Assembly (NCBI GenBank): GCA_021811385.1
Contig: JAJZPC010000010.1
Coordinates: 1 to 49,641 of the forward strand
DNA length: 49,641 nucleotides
Direction: 5' to 3'
Source of the DNA: Deltaproteobacteria bacterium
Lineage (GTDB): Bacteria; Desulfobacterota; Desulfobulbia; Desulfobulbales; Desulfurivibrionaceae
The notes below the pieces were generated by a model, which saw nothing but the letters and a program-made list of their open reading frames with translations, had not been told where the DNA came from and did not search any database. This document shows, in pieces, positions 42,634 to 49,641 of this stretch; within the stretch, counting starts at the first letter, position 1; every line of letters starts with the position of its first letter. The translations under genes were made by a program, and so were the position numbers.

Positions 42634-44408
42634 TATTCCACCATCTTCAGCATTCCATCAATGGTGTTGAGCCCGCCGAGCCAGAAGGCCGGGTCATCCA
42701 GATCAACGCCAAAGGGCTTGAGCAGTTCGGCCGGAGTATTGCTGCCTCCGGCGCGCAGCAGGTCGAGGTATTTGGGTACAAAGGCGGCGCCGTCTTCCTT
42801 GTAGAGGTTGTACAGAGCCAGGACCAGCAGCTCGCCAAAGGCGTAGGAATAGACATAGCCTGGGGTGCTCAGAAAATGGGGGATGTACGACCACCAGATC
42901 CCGTAGTCGTCCCGCAGGGTGACGGAATCGGCGAACATGGCCCGCTGGGTGGTGAGCCAGTAGCTGGCCAGTTGCTCCGGGGAGAGTTCGCCGCTCTCCC
43001 GCCTGGCGTTATGCACCGCATGTTCGAAGCGGTTCATGGAGACCTGGCGGAACACGGTGGCAAAGATGGATTCGAGCTTCTGGCAGATAAAAGCCCGCCG
43101 TTCCTCGGGGTTGGTCAGGAGCTTGACCTGGGAGTTGAACAGGAGCAGTTCGGCAAACACCGAGGCGGTCTCGGCCAGAACCAGGGTGGTGGAAGAGTTG
43201 TAGTAGCCGTTTGCGGCGGCCAGATACTGATGCACGCCATGCCCCAGTTCGTGGGCCACGGTGGAGATGTCGCGCAGGCTGCCGGTGTAGTTCACCATCA
43301 CATACGGGTGCACCTCGGGCACGCACGGGTGGGCAAAGGCTCCGCCCCGTTTGCCTTCGAGGATCGGGGCATGGATCCAGCGCTTGTCAAAGAACTGGGC
43401 GGCGATTTCCCCCATCTCCGGGGCAAAGTCGTGGAAGGCGGTAAGGACCATCTCCTTGCTGGTGTCCCAAGGCACGGTGGCCGTGGGCAGGTGGGGCAGG
43501 GGGGCGTAGCGGTCATAGTCGCACAGCTCGTCGAGCCCGATAATCTCCTTCTTGAGCCGGTAGTAGCGCTGGACCATGTCGTAGCGGGAAGTGACCGCCT
43601 CGACCAGCACCGTAACGGTCTTATCCTCCAGCTCGTTGTACAGGTTCATGGAGCTGACCCAGGAGTCGTACTTGCGGAGCCGGTCGTCAATCATCTTCTC
43701 GGCCAGCAGGGTGTTGAAGATATGGGTCAGCACATGGAGCTGGCTGGTGAGTCCGGCGGTGAGCTCGTCCGCCGCCTGGGCCCGGACCGCCCGCTCCGGG
43801 CTGTAGAGGTCGGTCAAGATCTCCTCTTCGCTCCGCTGCTTTTCCCCGAACTTGAGATTCCCCATGACCTTTTCAAAGAGGTTGGTCCAGGAGGAGCGGC
43901 CCACCGGCGCCTTTTCGATGAGCAAGGTCTCTTCGGCCATGGACAAGAGATGCCTGGCATAGCGCCGCATGCTCTCCAGGTGATGGCGGTAGTGGGCCAG
44001 GGTTGTATCGGCCAGCAGGGCGCTGGCTGCGGAGTCCTCCACCTTGCTCCACTCCAGTTCAAAGAACACGGTCTCCCTGTTGATCCGGCTACCGGCCTCT
44101 TTGATCTTTTGCAGGAAGGCGCCGGCCGGGGCGTTCTGGATCTGGGTGGTGAAGTTGAGAAAGGCAAAGGTGGCAATCCTGCCCATCAGGGTTTCGAGCG
44201 TTTCCAACCGCGAGACCAGGGCGAGAAGCTGGGCCGCGTCAAGGCTTGCGACCTTGGTTGCGAACTGCTCCTTGAGGGCCTTGGCTTCCTGTTCGCACCA
44301 GGCGATGTCGGTTTCGACTTTGGGGTCGTCAAGGCCCTGGTAGAGATCGGTCAGTTGCCAGAGAATCTCGGTGGTGCCGAGCTGGTCGTTTAACGGGTTG
44401 GTGGTCAT
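42633..44408 (-). CDS. pepF: Oligoendopeptidase F, M3 family metallopeptidase, 591 aa
   Basis: A cytoplasmic zinc peptidase that cleaves short peptides. The zinc-binding motif HELGHGVHQYLA is present with the downstream glutamate helix (TTLVLAETASVFAELLLFN). The family N-terminus (NDQLGTTEILWQLTDLYQGL) and the C-terminal substrate region (YGIWWSYIPHFLSTPGYVYS, YAFGELLVLALYNLY) are intact. The length of about 590 aa matches the family. AAGGAAAG precedes the ATG. It leads the cluster with SUI1, GIY-YIG and TIGR01777 genes. The 320-nt region upstream of it contains a nuclease remnant and the palindrome AATGTGC/GCACATT, but no clear promoter that I can name. Confidence 0.95.
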   Translation of the reverse strand: MTTNPLNDQLGTTEILWQLTDLYQGLDDPKVETDIAWCEQEAKALKEQFATKVASLDAAQLLALVSRLETLETLMGRIATFAFLNFTTQIQNAPAGAFLQKIKEAGSRINRETVFFELEWSKVEDSAASALLADTTLAHYRHHLESMRRYARHLLSMAEETLLIEKAPVGRSSWTNLFEKVMGNLKFGEKQRSEEEILTDLYSPERAVRAQAADELTAGLTSQLHVLTHIFNTLLAEKMIDDRLRKYDSWVSSMNLYNELEDKTVTVLVEAVTSRYDMVQRYYRLKKEIIGLDELCDYDRYAPLPHLPTATVPWDTSKEMVLTAFHDFAPEMGEIAAQFFDKRWIHAPILEGKRGGAFAHPCVPEVHPYVMVNYTGSLRDISTVAHELGHGVHQYLAAANGYYNSSTTLVLAETASVFAELLLFNSQVKLLTNPEERRAFICQKLESIFATVFRQVSMNRFEHAVHNARRESGELSPEQLASYWLTTQRAMFADSVTLRDDYGIWWSYIPHFLSTPGYVYSYAFGELLVLALYNLYKEDGAAFVPKYLDLLRAGGSNTPAELLKPFGVDLDDPAFWLGGLNTIDGMLKMVE

Positions 44409-44568
44409 GGTTATCTTTCCTTAATTTGAACTTGAGCACTTGGCTTTTGTAATGTTTGAGGCGGCGGGAACCCTGCCGCTTACCCTCGATTTTGAACTGC
44501 CAAGAAATCTTTGGTAGTTGCCTCGGTTGTCTTAACCGGCAATGTGCAGATTTTGCACATTGCTCGTT

Positions 44569-44703
44569 TCATGCCCCTTCTTCCAGCTCACGTTCAATCT
44601 GCTCGATACTCGGTAGACTGGTTTGCAGTTCCTTGGGCAAGGCTGCCACAAGCTGGTACTCCGCATTATGGCCGGATAAGGCCTCGGCAAAGGCCCGCAG
44701 TTT
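44569..44703 (-). pseudogene. C-terminal remnant of a DUF1016/YhcG-type nuclease
   Basis: The frame encodes 44 residues without a start codon: LRAFAEALSGHNAEYQLVAA, LPKELQTSLPSIEQIERELE and a short tail before TGA. The segment EYQLVAALPKELQTSLPSIEQ matches the typical C-terminal end of DUF1016 (YhcG-like PDDEXK) proteins. An in-frame stop lies directly upstream and there is no N-terminal part, so this is a truncated relic next to the AAA ATPase gene. Confidence 0.55.
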
Positions 44704-44728
44704 TCCTCACATTGAAAATGGTTACGCC

Positions 44729-45958
44729 TCAAAGCAGGTTCCAGGGGATGGCTATGACATCTTCCGTGATCCAGCGGGGACGCTCCACGGCGCAGACTAT
44801 GGCGCCCTTGGCAAACTTCCGCTTAGGATAGGCGGCCCTGATTGCGGCAATGCCTGAGCCGTCCCTTTTGCCAGGATTGCTGGATAGTTTGAACTCAAAC
44901 GGATACAGAATATCGTCTTTTTCAAGGAGCAGGTCCACCTCGGCTCCTCCGGAAGAACGCCAGTGGTGCCAGGATGCGGCCATACCGGAAAATGCCGCCT
45001 GCTTTAAGAGCTCCCGCACCATGGCGGTCTCAAAAAGCGCACCGTACAGCGGGTGCGAGGCAAGCATGGCCGGGGCAGACATTCGAGCGTGGTAACAGGC
45101 CAGGCCGGTATCGGCAAGGTGTCCCTTGGGGCGAGAGGAAACTCGCTTGACCGGATTGCCGGAAAAAGCGGGCAGGGCAAACCACTGATAGGTGGCTTCC
45201 AGGATGCGCAGCCAGCGCTTCGAGGTAGGCGGGGCAATACCGATTTCACGCCCCAGTTGGCTGTAGTTGATCTCCTGAGCGGTCAGGGCCGTCATCAGGC
45301 CGACAAAACGGCCAAACTCATGCCAGTCCTGAATTTCGCCGATCAACCGGGCATCCCGCTCGACATAGGTGCGATGGTAGCCGGCCCAGAAGTCGCCGGT
45401 CAGGTCATCGGGCAATTCTTGCACCCCCGGCAGGCATCCACGCCAGAGCCAGGCGCGCAGGTCTCCTTCATAATATGCGGCGTCGCGGCTTATGGACAGA
45501 AACTGATCGGGATTATCAAGCCAGTGGTTAAGCCAGCAGGACTCGGTCCCTGCCAGCTCCTGTAAGGAAAAGCCCTGTAGATCAAGGAACACCGCCCGCC
45601 CGGCAAGGCTCTCCGACAGAGTTTGCAACACCTGCCACTGCTGCGAACCAGTCAGAACAAACTGGCCGGCCACGGCTCCATTACGGTCAACGGCCCGCTT
45701 GATCGCCGCCACCAGTTCGGGCGCGTACTGGATTTCATCAAGAATCAACGGGGAGGGATGATTGCGCAGAAAAAGATCCGGATCCCGCCTGGCCCCTTCC
45801 AGGTCAATGCTTGGATCAAACACCACATAGTCGTAAGCGGGAAACAGGTGCTTAAGCAGGGTGGTCTTACCAACCTGCCGGGCGCCGCTGAGTACGGTCA
45901 CCGGAAAATGCTCCATCATGCGGAGCAGTCGTTTGGAAAGAATGCGGTTTTTATACAT
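44729..45958 (-). CDS. AAA ATPase with DUF4143 C-terminal domain, 409 aa
   Basis: The N-terminal P-loop ATPase has Walker A LSGARQVGKTTLLKHLFP and Walker B LILDEIQYAPEL, with a sensor region FVLTGSQQWQVL. The C-terminal DUF4143 domain has the usual phrase DTGLACYHARM and a nuclease-like end (GAEVDLLLEKDDILYPFEFK) resembling PD-(D/E)XK residues. Such ATPases are common in mobile or accessory regions; their role is unknown. I prefer the ATG giving MYKNRILSKRLLRMME. A start at 46045 would add 29 residues encoded across a long palindrome that looks like an operator. The DUF1016 remnant follows its stop. Confidence 0.85.
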   Translation of the reverse strand: MYKNRILSKRLLRMMEHFPVTVLSGARQVGKTTLLKHLFPAYDYVVFDPSIDLEGARRDPDLFLRNHPSPLILDEIQYAPELVAAIKRAVDRNGAVAGQFVLTGSQQWQVLQTLSESLAGRAVFLDLQGFSLQELAGTESCWLNHWLDNPDQFLSISRDAAYYEGDLRAWLWRGCLPGVQELPDDLTGDFWAGYHRTYVERDARLIGEIQDWHEFGRFVGLMTALTAQEINYSQLGREIGIAPPTSKRWLRILEATYQWFALPAFSGNPVKRVSSRPKGHLADTGLACYHARMSAPAMLASHPLYGALFETAMVRELLKQAAFSGMAASWHHWRSSGGAEVDLLLEKDDILYPFEFKLSSNPGKRDGSGIAAIRAAYPKRKFAKGAIVCAVERPRWITEDVIAIPWNLL

Positions 45959-45961
45959 GTC

Positions 45962-45994
45962 TTGCAAATTAAACTCGTCAAGTTTGATTTGCAA
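45962..45994. promoter_or_regulatory. Palindrome just upstream of the ATPase start (candidate operator)
   Basis: Arms of 14 nt (TTGCAAATCAAACT and AGTTTAATTTGCAA on the gene strand, one mismatch) surround a 5-nt centre. The palindrome ends 3 nt before the preferred start codon. Read on the plus strand it is followed by GGTTTTTTG, so it could also act as a terminator in that direction, but no plus-strand gene ends here. Confidence 0.6.
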
Positions 45995-46226
45995 GGTTTT
46001 TTGATGGGCTCGCAATAAGTTTATCGTGCTACCTGAGATGGCCAAGCAAGAACTTTGATATCCAAAGAGTGGTGATGCTGTTCAAAGCACAGCAGATTCT
46101 GAACCAAATTCCACTATGGGGCAACAGTTCCGTATCCTGTCACCGGAACTCCCACATACTGCCTTGTCGATCAAATTCACCGCCAGGATGGTTGCGTTTG
46201 GGATTTTGCAGATGAGGCGTCCGGAA

Positions 46227-46430
46227 TCAGGCGGGCTCAGTTTCATGGCGCGATGGCTTTTGCGGCGCATCCTCGCCAACCAGCACGGGCTTGCCGTTTT
46301 CCCAAAACACGGCATACTGGCCCAGGCGTTTTTTCTTCTCCAGCGCATCGGCGACGGCGTGTTTCAGGGAATCCAGCATTCGCTGCGTGTCGGGTGAAGG
46401 GGCTTTTTTTGTATCGGATGAGTGGTTCAT
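46227..46430 (-). CDS. Small acidic-basic protein of unknown function, 67 aa
   Basis: The sequence MNHSSDTKKAPSPDTQRMLD leads into a helix and the strand pair RLGQYAVFWENGKPVLVGED. Small proteins with a similar end (LG-x-VVWRDGKVV) are common beside toxin genes and in accessory regions, but I cannot name a family with confidence. It lies between the AAA ATPase and MazEF genes on the same strand. Immediately after its stop an overlapping frame reads MKLSPPDSGRLICKIPNATI for about 54 residues with no recognisable similarity. The rest of the 180-nt gap to the ATPase contains nothing I can support. Confidence 0.45.
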   Translation of the reverse strand: MNHSSDTKKAPSPDTQRMLDSLKHAVADALEKKKRLGQYAVFWENGKPVLVGEDAPQKPSRHETEPA

Positions 46431-46487
46431 GGGATGGCTTCCTTGACCAAGTGCTGATACAGATTGTGATCGAGAATATAGACCAAG

Positions 46488-46841
46488 TTACACTTCTCGC
46501 GGTTCGGTGAGCAGCTTTATACCTTCAAGAATTTCGCTGAATCTTTTTTCCGATACCTTGCCAATTTTTTCAGCCAAGTCGCCTTTGTTGACCGTGTACA
46601 TTTGAGAAATATTCACGACACTTTGCTTGGGAAGGTTGGCTTCTCCTTCATTCAGTAAAACATTGCCCGGCGCCAGAGCTCTTTTGAGGTTTGAGGTAAG
46701 GGCGCAAACGACCACCGTATTGATTTTGCTCGCGTTAAATAAATTATTCTGGATAACGATATGAGGATGACGATAGCCTGGCTCAGACCCGGAGGGTTCG
46801 CCAAGATCAACCCAATAGATTGCACCTTGCTCGATTACCAC
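46488..46841 (-). CDS. mazF: MazF/PemK-type toxin endoribonuclease, 117 aa
   Basis: The MazF fold is evident: GAIYWVDLGEPSGSEPGYRH with the catalytic arginine in PGYRHPHIV, then NTVVVCALTSNLKRA, GNVLLNEGEANLPKQSVVNI, and SQMYTVNKGDL. MazF cleaves mRNA at short motifs and arrests growth when the antitoxin is degraded. It begins with GTG and overlaps the antitoxin stop by 7 nt, so both are translated together. The fold and spacing support an intact toxin. Confidence 0.93.
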   Translation of the reverse strand: MVIEQGAIYWVDLGEPSGSEPGYRHPHIVIQNNLFNASKINTVVVCALTSNLKRALAPGNVLLNEGEANLPKQSVVNISQMYTVNKGDLAEKIGKVSEKRFSEILEGIKLLTEPREV

Positions 46842-47092
46842 GGCTCTTGCTCCATGATTTTGCCCTGTTTGGATTTCATGGATGCAGAAATTTTCCGTTC
46901 TTCCTTATCCGGGTGGTCAGCATATGCGTCATTCAGTTGGGCAAGCAGGGTTTGATTTTCTTGTTTTTTCAAATAATCCTTCACCGCGAGTGTAAACAGC
47001 CGGCTGCGGGAAACATGCAGTTCGTTCGCAAGCTTGTTGACTTTGTCGAATAATTTTTCATCCAGGGAGATAGCTGTCTTGACTCCGGGCAT
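46835..47092 (-). CDS. mazE: Ribbon-helix-helix antitoxin of a MazEF-type pair, 85 aa
   Basis: The N-terminal ribbon-helix-helix reads KTAISLDEKLFDKVNKLANE and HVSRSRLFTLAVKDYLKK, a DNA-binding domain like those of CopG/RHH antitoxins. The acidic C-terminal half (NDAYADHPDKEERKIS) is the usual toxin-neutralising tail. It precedes mazF in the standard order and should autoregulate the pair. A good sigma-70 promoter lies directly upstream, with the repeat GCATAAT/ATTATGC spanning start codon and -10, a plausible operator for this protein. Confidence 0.9.
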   Translation of the reverse strand: MPGVKTAISLDEKLFDKVNKLANELHVSRSRLFTLAVKDYLKKQENQTLLAQLNDAYADHPDKEERKISASMKSKQGKIMEQEPW

Positions 47093-47119
47093 AATTCACC
47101 TCATGCATTGTGTGATTAT

Positions 47120-47148
47120 ATTATGCAATCAGTTTATACCGTTGTCAA
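47120..47148 (-). promoter_or_regulatory. Sigma-70 promoter of the mazEF pair
   Basis: On the minus strand TTGACA and CATAAT are separated by 17 nt, an almost perfect consensus. The start codon follows about 28 nt after the -10 with AGGTGA as ribosome site. The inverted repeat GCATAAT/ATTATGC covers the -10, which suits autorepression. Confidence 0.7.
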
Positions 47149-47226
47149 TACTTGTTGGGGGAGCGGGAGTTTTGACGTTCCGATAACTAGACCTCGCCTC
47201 TGAAGTGCAGTAAAATCGCCGGGCAC

Positions 47227-48195
47227 TCAATTGTTTTTTCTTTCATTTTCCAAATGTTTGTTTTCAAAGTACTCCATTGCAATCAGAAGGTTCTCCTCGG
47301 AATCACCTTGATGGACGGCAAAATGGCAATTTGAGCATAAGAGCATCAAGTCACTGAAATGAACAACAGCACCCTCCGTCAAAGTTGCCAGTGGCACGAT
47401 GTGGTGGACCTCGATTATGTCAGTTATAAGAAATGGGTATTTTTCTAGAAAATTGAAATGGCAAAGTTCGCAGAATATTTTTTCATTTTCTTCAATAAAT
47501 GAGGCTATCTTTTTGCTCCGAAGAGCACGGTCTCGCTCAATTATTTTATGGAGTTCCGTCTTCCGCTCACCTTCAAAGGCGAACGGGTCGTTGCTTACTA
47601 TTTCGTCTTTTTTCTCCTTAGTAAAACGGTGCGGAGTACTGCTAATAGTGGCAAGAACCGCTACATCTGATTTTGATATAGGTTCATGTGATTGATTTTG
47701 ATAGCGATCTCCTACCTTCCATAGTTTTGGTTTTTTATTGTGATTTACCCTGGTTGCCTCTAATGCTGCGGCTTTAGCTTCCTCCTCTCCGAGAGTAAAA
47801 ACAGGAAAGTTTTGAATCACTATTTTGTGATTTTTGTCATACCACCTTGATTTCCAGTAAACGTAAGGGCGTAATTTCCCTTTTTCTTCGCAACGGCTGA
47901 TCCTATTTTCAGGTTCAGAGGGGAGACTCCGTTTATTGAGTTTCTTTAAGGTAACTGGAAATGTTGATAGTATTTCATGCCTGTAGTAAATTGCTTTTAT
48001 TAATGAATCTTGAATTGATCCATGCACATTGTCACTAAACAGCTTTCGAAACATAGCCTTATCCCTTGAAACACGAACCCACCAACCATGCACATTTCCA
48101 TAATCGTGCCTTCGTATTCCAATCGGCACGTTATAGTTTTCTGCATCATTAAAAGCTATTCTCAGCGTTTCTTGTAAAAACTCTTCGTCATACAT
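47227..48195 (-). CDS. HNH endonuclease with two AP2-like DNA-binding modules, 322 aa
   Basis: The C-terminal HNH nuclease domain is well formed: FCELCHFNFLEKYPFLITDI, then EVHHIVPLATLTEGA and LMLLCSNCHFAVHQGD, giving the zinc CxxC pairs and catalytic His-His. The N-terminal part has two AP2-like segments: GIRRHDYGNVHGWWVRVSRD followed by FSDNVHGSIQDSLIKAIYYR, and YVYWKSRWYDKNHKIVIQNF followed by GEEEAKAAALEATRV. Such AP2-HNH proteins resemble homing endonucleases or defence nucleases. The gene is visibly AT-rich compared with the main cluster, which indicates transfer. A DUF3800 gene lies 95 nt upstream on the same strand. Confidence 0.85.
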   Translation of the reverse strand: MYDEEFLQETLRIAFNDAENYNVPIGIRRHDYGNVHGWWVRVSRDKAMFRKLFSDNVHGSIQDSLIKAIYYRHEILSTFPVTLKKLNKRSLPSEPENRISRCEEKGKLRPYVYWKSRWYDKNHKIVIQNFPVFTLGEEEAKAAALEATRVNHNKKPKLWKVGDRYQNQSHEPISKSDVAVLATISSTPHRFTKEKKDEIVSNDPFAFEGERKTELHKIIERDRALRSKKIASFIEENEKIFCELCHFNFLEKYPFLITDIIEVHHIVPLATLTEGAVVHFSDLMLLCSNCHFAVHQGDSEENLLIAMEYFENKHLENERKNN

Positions 48196-48290
48196 GGGGA
48201 CTCTTTATTTGATACCGTTGATATCTTGAGGGGCGCAGAGAAAGCAAGCGGAGCTTCCCCCTCCAAGCGATTGATAGATCCCCTTCCACT

Positions 48291-49082
48291 CTAATGAATG
48301 CAGCCAAGATAGTTGACTCCGAATCTTGATCTAGCCTGTTGTATGAGTGTTTCGGAACATGTTGAAGCGACGTGCAATCCCACGCCGTCGATGCGAAAGT
48401 ATGGATTCGCCGGATCATCAGGATGCGGGGACAGCCCTTCGATATACTCGTTTCGGCCTATCAGGGCGTAACGTAATGATGCCCATAGTTCAAAACCTAG
48501 TTCTAATAGGTCGTCAGGTGGGTAACCCGAGTTTTCACCTGCTCGTACTTGCTTGGTTATTAAACCCATTTCTTCCAGAAGCATTCCGCCTAGGGCATGA
48601 GCAGCGTGGTCGGCAACTTGGATGCCACCGACTTTTTTCGAATCTGAGCCGGGGAACGGAGAAATGTTTAGATCCCTTAGCCGTTCAATGTCACCTAGGA
48701 CTAGCCTGATATTTTGATCTAGGTACAGGACGTGCTCGCCTTCTTGCAAGAAGCCTGTATCGGCAAGTTGAATGAGAAGGTCGGTGCAGTATTCACCGAG
48801 CCTCAGTCTTTCTGACACTGGGGCTACTGTTAGTGCGAGCTTCGAACGTTGTAGCAATTCGGCCATAATCTGGCGCTGCACAACGCCGAACTTACTGTTT
48901 TCTTTTGGGTCGGAGCTTTTGTATTCGGCTGATTCTGGGTTTAACCCTAGCCGATGCCATTGCTCGCTGACGATTGGCGAGAGATCGTGCTCAGAAACTA
49001 CGAGCGCTCCAATGATGAAGTTCCCTCGCTCCCGAATTGTCTCGTCAAAGTAGAAATACGACACGGCACAGAGACCTAACAT
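48291..49082 (-). CDS. DUF3800-domain protein, about 263 aa
   Basis: The N-terminal strand YFYFDETIRERGNFIIGALV has the DUF3800 acidic DE pair of an RNase H-like fold. A second acidic position lies in VLYLDQNIRLVLGDIERL, and the closing phrase GIQVADHAAHALGGMLLEEM has the characteristic ADxxA motif. The fold suggests a nuclease, but no activity is established and the family is common in mobile and defence regions. I prefer the ATG giving MLGLCAVSYFYFDET, though it lacks a clear ribosome site; a GTG at 49148 would add 22 residues. It precedes the AP2-HNH nuclease gene and may form a two-gene cassette with it. Confidence 0.75.
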   Translation of the reverse strand: MLGLCAVSYFYFDETIRERGNFIIGALVVSEHDLSPIVSEQWHRLGLNPESAEYKSSDPKENSKFGVVQRQIMAELLQRSKLALTVAPVSERLRLGEYCTDLLIQLADTGFLQEGEHVLYLDQNIRLVLGDIERLRDLNISPFPGSDSKKVGGIQVADHAAHALGGMLLEEMGLITKQVRAGENSGYPPDDLLELGFELWASLRYALIGRNEYIEGLSPHPDDPANPYFRIDGVGLHVASTCSETLIQQARSRFGVNYLGCIH

Positions 49083-49369
49083 TGTATTAGACGGAATGAA
49101 CCAACAAGGCGATAGGCAGAATGCAACATGAGGATACCTGATGGCCACAGAAAACTAAACGATAAATAGGAACATCGATTTTTTCCTGAAGCCAATACTT
49201 CTAAGTCATCATCCAGGCCGCACAGATAACCTGTCACCTGCAACCGGCTATGGCATAGCCTTCCGGCAAAATATCATTGCGGCGGCAGGCAAAGAACGAT
49301 ATACAAATGGAAATTCATTTTCCCTTGTTTGACATGACCGAGCCTCTTGCATAATTTTTAAGGAGCACC

Positions 49370-49447
49370 CTTCGACAGGCTCAGGGCGAACGGTAGTTGT
49401 CGTAATAATTTCATGAGACTTTTCCGTTCGTGGTGAGCCCTGTCGAA
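49370..49447. repeat. REP-like inverted repeat, copy 2
   Basis: The left arm reads TTCGACAGGCTCAGGGCGAA followed by CGG. The right arm is complementary (CCGTTCGTGGTGAGCCCTGT and CGAA) across a loop of about 30 nt. The arm cores match copy 1 at the other end of the window. It sits in the 433-nt gap between the DUF3800 gene and parE, which otherwise shows no gene I can support. Confidence 0.85.
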
Positions 49448-49515
49448 CCACAGCGTTTAAGATTTTCGCAAGAGTCTCGATCATCACAATCCATAACCTT
49501 GCAGCCAATTACCTG

Positions 49516-49641
49516 ATGAGCGCACCCAGTTCCGATTCCGCATCCGTCTACGACGAAAGCAAGATCAAGACCCTCAGTTCCCTGGAGCATATCCGTTTGC
49601 GGCCCGGCATGTACATCGGCCGGCTCGGCAACGGGAGCCAT
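49516..49641 (+). CDS. parE: DNA topoisomerase IV subunit B, N-terminal 42 codons
   Basis: The visible sequence opens [20 protein letters not shown] and continues [20 protein letters not shown]. That is the N-terminal strap and first helix of the GHKL ATPase domain of type IIA topoisomerase B subunits. The GRLGNGSH ending favours ParE, where GyrB usually has other residues. ParE with ParC decatenates daughter chromosomes using ATP. The gene runs off the right edge. The ribosome site is weak. As a conserved gene it marks the right border of the accessory stretch. Confidence 0.85.
   Translation, partial: MSAPSSDSASVYDESKIKTLSSLEHIRLRPGMYIGRLGNGSH

Noticed and set aside
44532-44732. 66-codon minus-strand frame downstream of the AAA ATPase
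   Set aside because: It overlaps, in another frame, the recognisable nuclease remnant and has no family features.
46082-46348. 88-codon minus-strand frame overlapping the 67-aa gene
   Set aside because: Mostly an out-of-frame reading of the 67-aa gene, with a tail lacking similarity; kept only as a remark there.
49248-49508. 86-codon minus-strand frame near the right end
   Set aside because: Contains the VRPEPVEG peptide encoded by the REP-like repeat and no other feature.

Overview
The window is a GC-rich bacterial chromosome segment. Its gene content resembles a sulfate- or sulfur-metabolising deltaproteobacterium (Desulfobacterota; a Desulfobulbales-like lineage is my best guess). This rests on the fused ADP-forming acetyl-CoA synthetase, the TauE/SafE plus TIGR02186-type membrane pair, dense two-component signalling and a sigma-54 activator. 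The taxonomy is inferred from gene families, not from a marker gene. I saw no tRNA, rRNA or CRISPR array.

Left part (1-8.5 kb). A leftward operon encodes an AcuC-type deacetylase, an AcuB-like CBS-ACT protein, a fused ADP-forming acetate-CoA ligase and a CoA-transferase that runs off the left edge. Together they look like acetate/acetyl-CoA interconversion with a protein-acetylation control arm. Divergently, a dGTPase-like HD hydrolase overlaps a ClC chloride channel with CBS domains. An identical 16-bp palindrome lies upstream of the dGTPase gene and again upstream of the kinase gene that follows.

Signalling core (8.6-33.1 kb). First come a receiver-PAS-histidine kinase and a response regulator with a Cys4 tail, then two small cysteine-rich genes (one interrupted by an in-frame TGA), then an NtrC-family sigma-54 activator. 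Immediately downstream, a -24/-12 promoter with paired upstream repeats drives a USP-like protein, a TauE/SafE permease and a TIGR02186-like membrane protein. A strong terminator hairpin then sits only 15 nt before the main cluster. That cluster holds four paralogous PEP-synthase-like proteins (P1-P4). Each keeps the ATP-grasp and phosphohistidine domains, but the PEP/pyruvate TIM barrel is replaced by a shared C-terminal domain I do not recognise. They are interleaved with two HAMP histidine kinases, two single-domain receivers and two membrane proteins that combine an MshEN-like domain with five DUF202-like modules in total. The order is P1-RR-HK-P2-P3-DUF202-DUF202-HK-RR-P4, tightly packed and often overlapping. 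This is the best candidate for an undescribed system: ATP-driven histidine phosphorylation coupled to membrane DUF202 proteins under two-component control.

Right part (33-44.4 kb). These are mostly single housekeeping or accessory genes: a PP1-like phosphatase, a small membrane protein, a pirin, a methyltransferase, a 697-aa membrane protein with a CCHC zinc knuckle, a DUF255/YyaL protein, a CheX-like protein, and a leftward cluster of pepF, SUI1, GIY-YIG and a TIGR01777 epimerase. A seven-copy heptanucleotide repeat lies between convergent genes.

Far right (44.4-49.5 kb). This is an accessory stretch with visibly AT-richer genes. It holds a nuclease remnant, an AAA/DUF4143 ATPase with its own palindrome, a MazEF toxin-antitoxin pair, an AP2-HNH endonuclease and a DUF3800 protein. 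It ends in a REP-like inverted repeat, and the first 42 codons of topoisomerase IV subunit B (parE) close the window.
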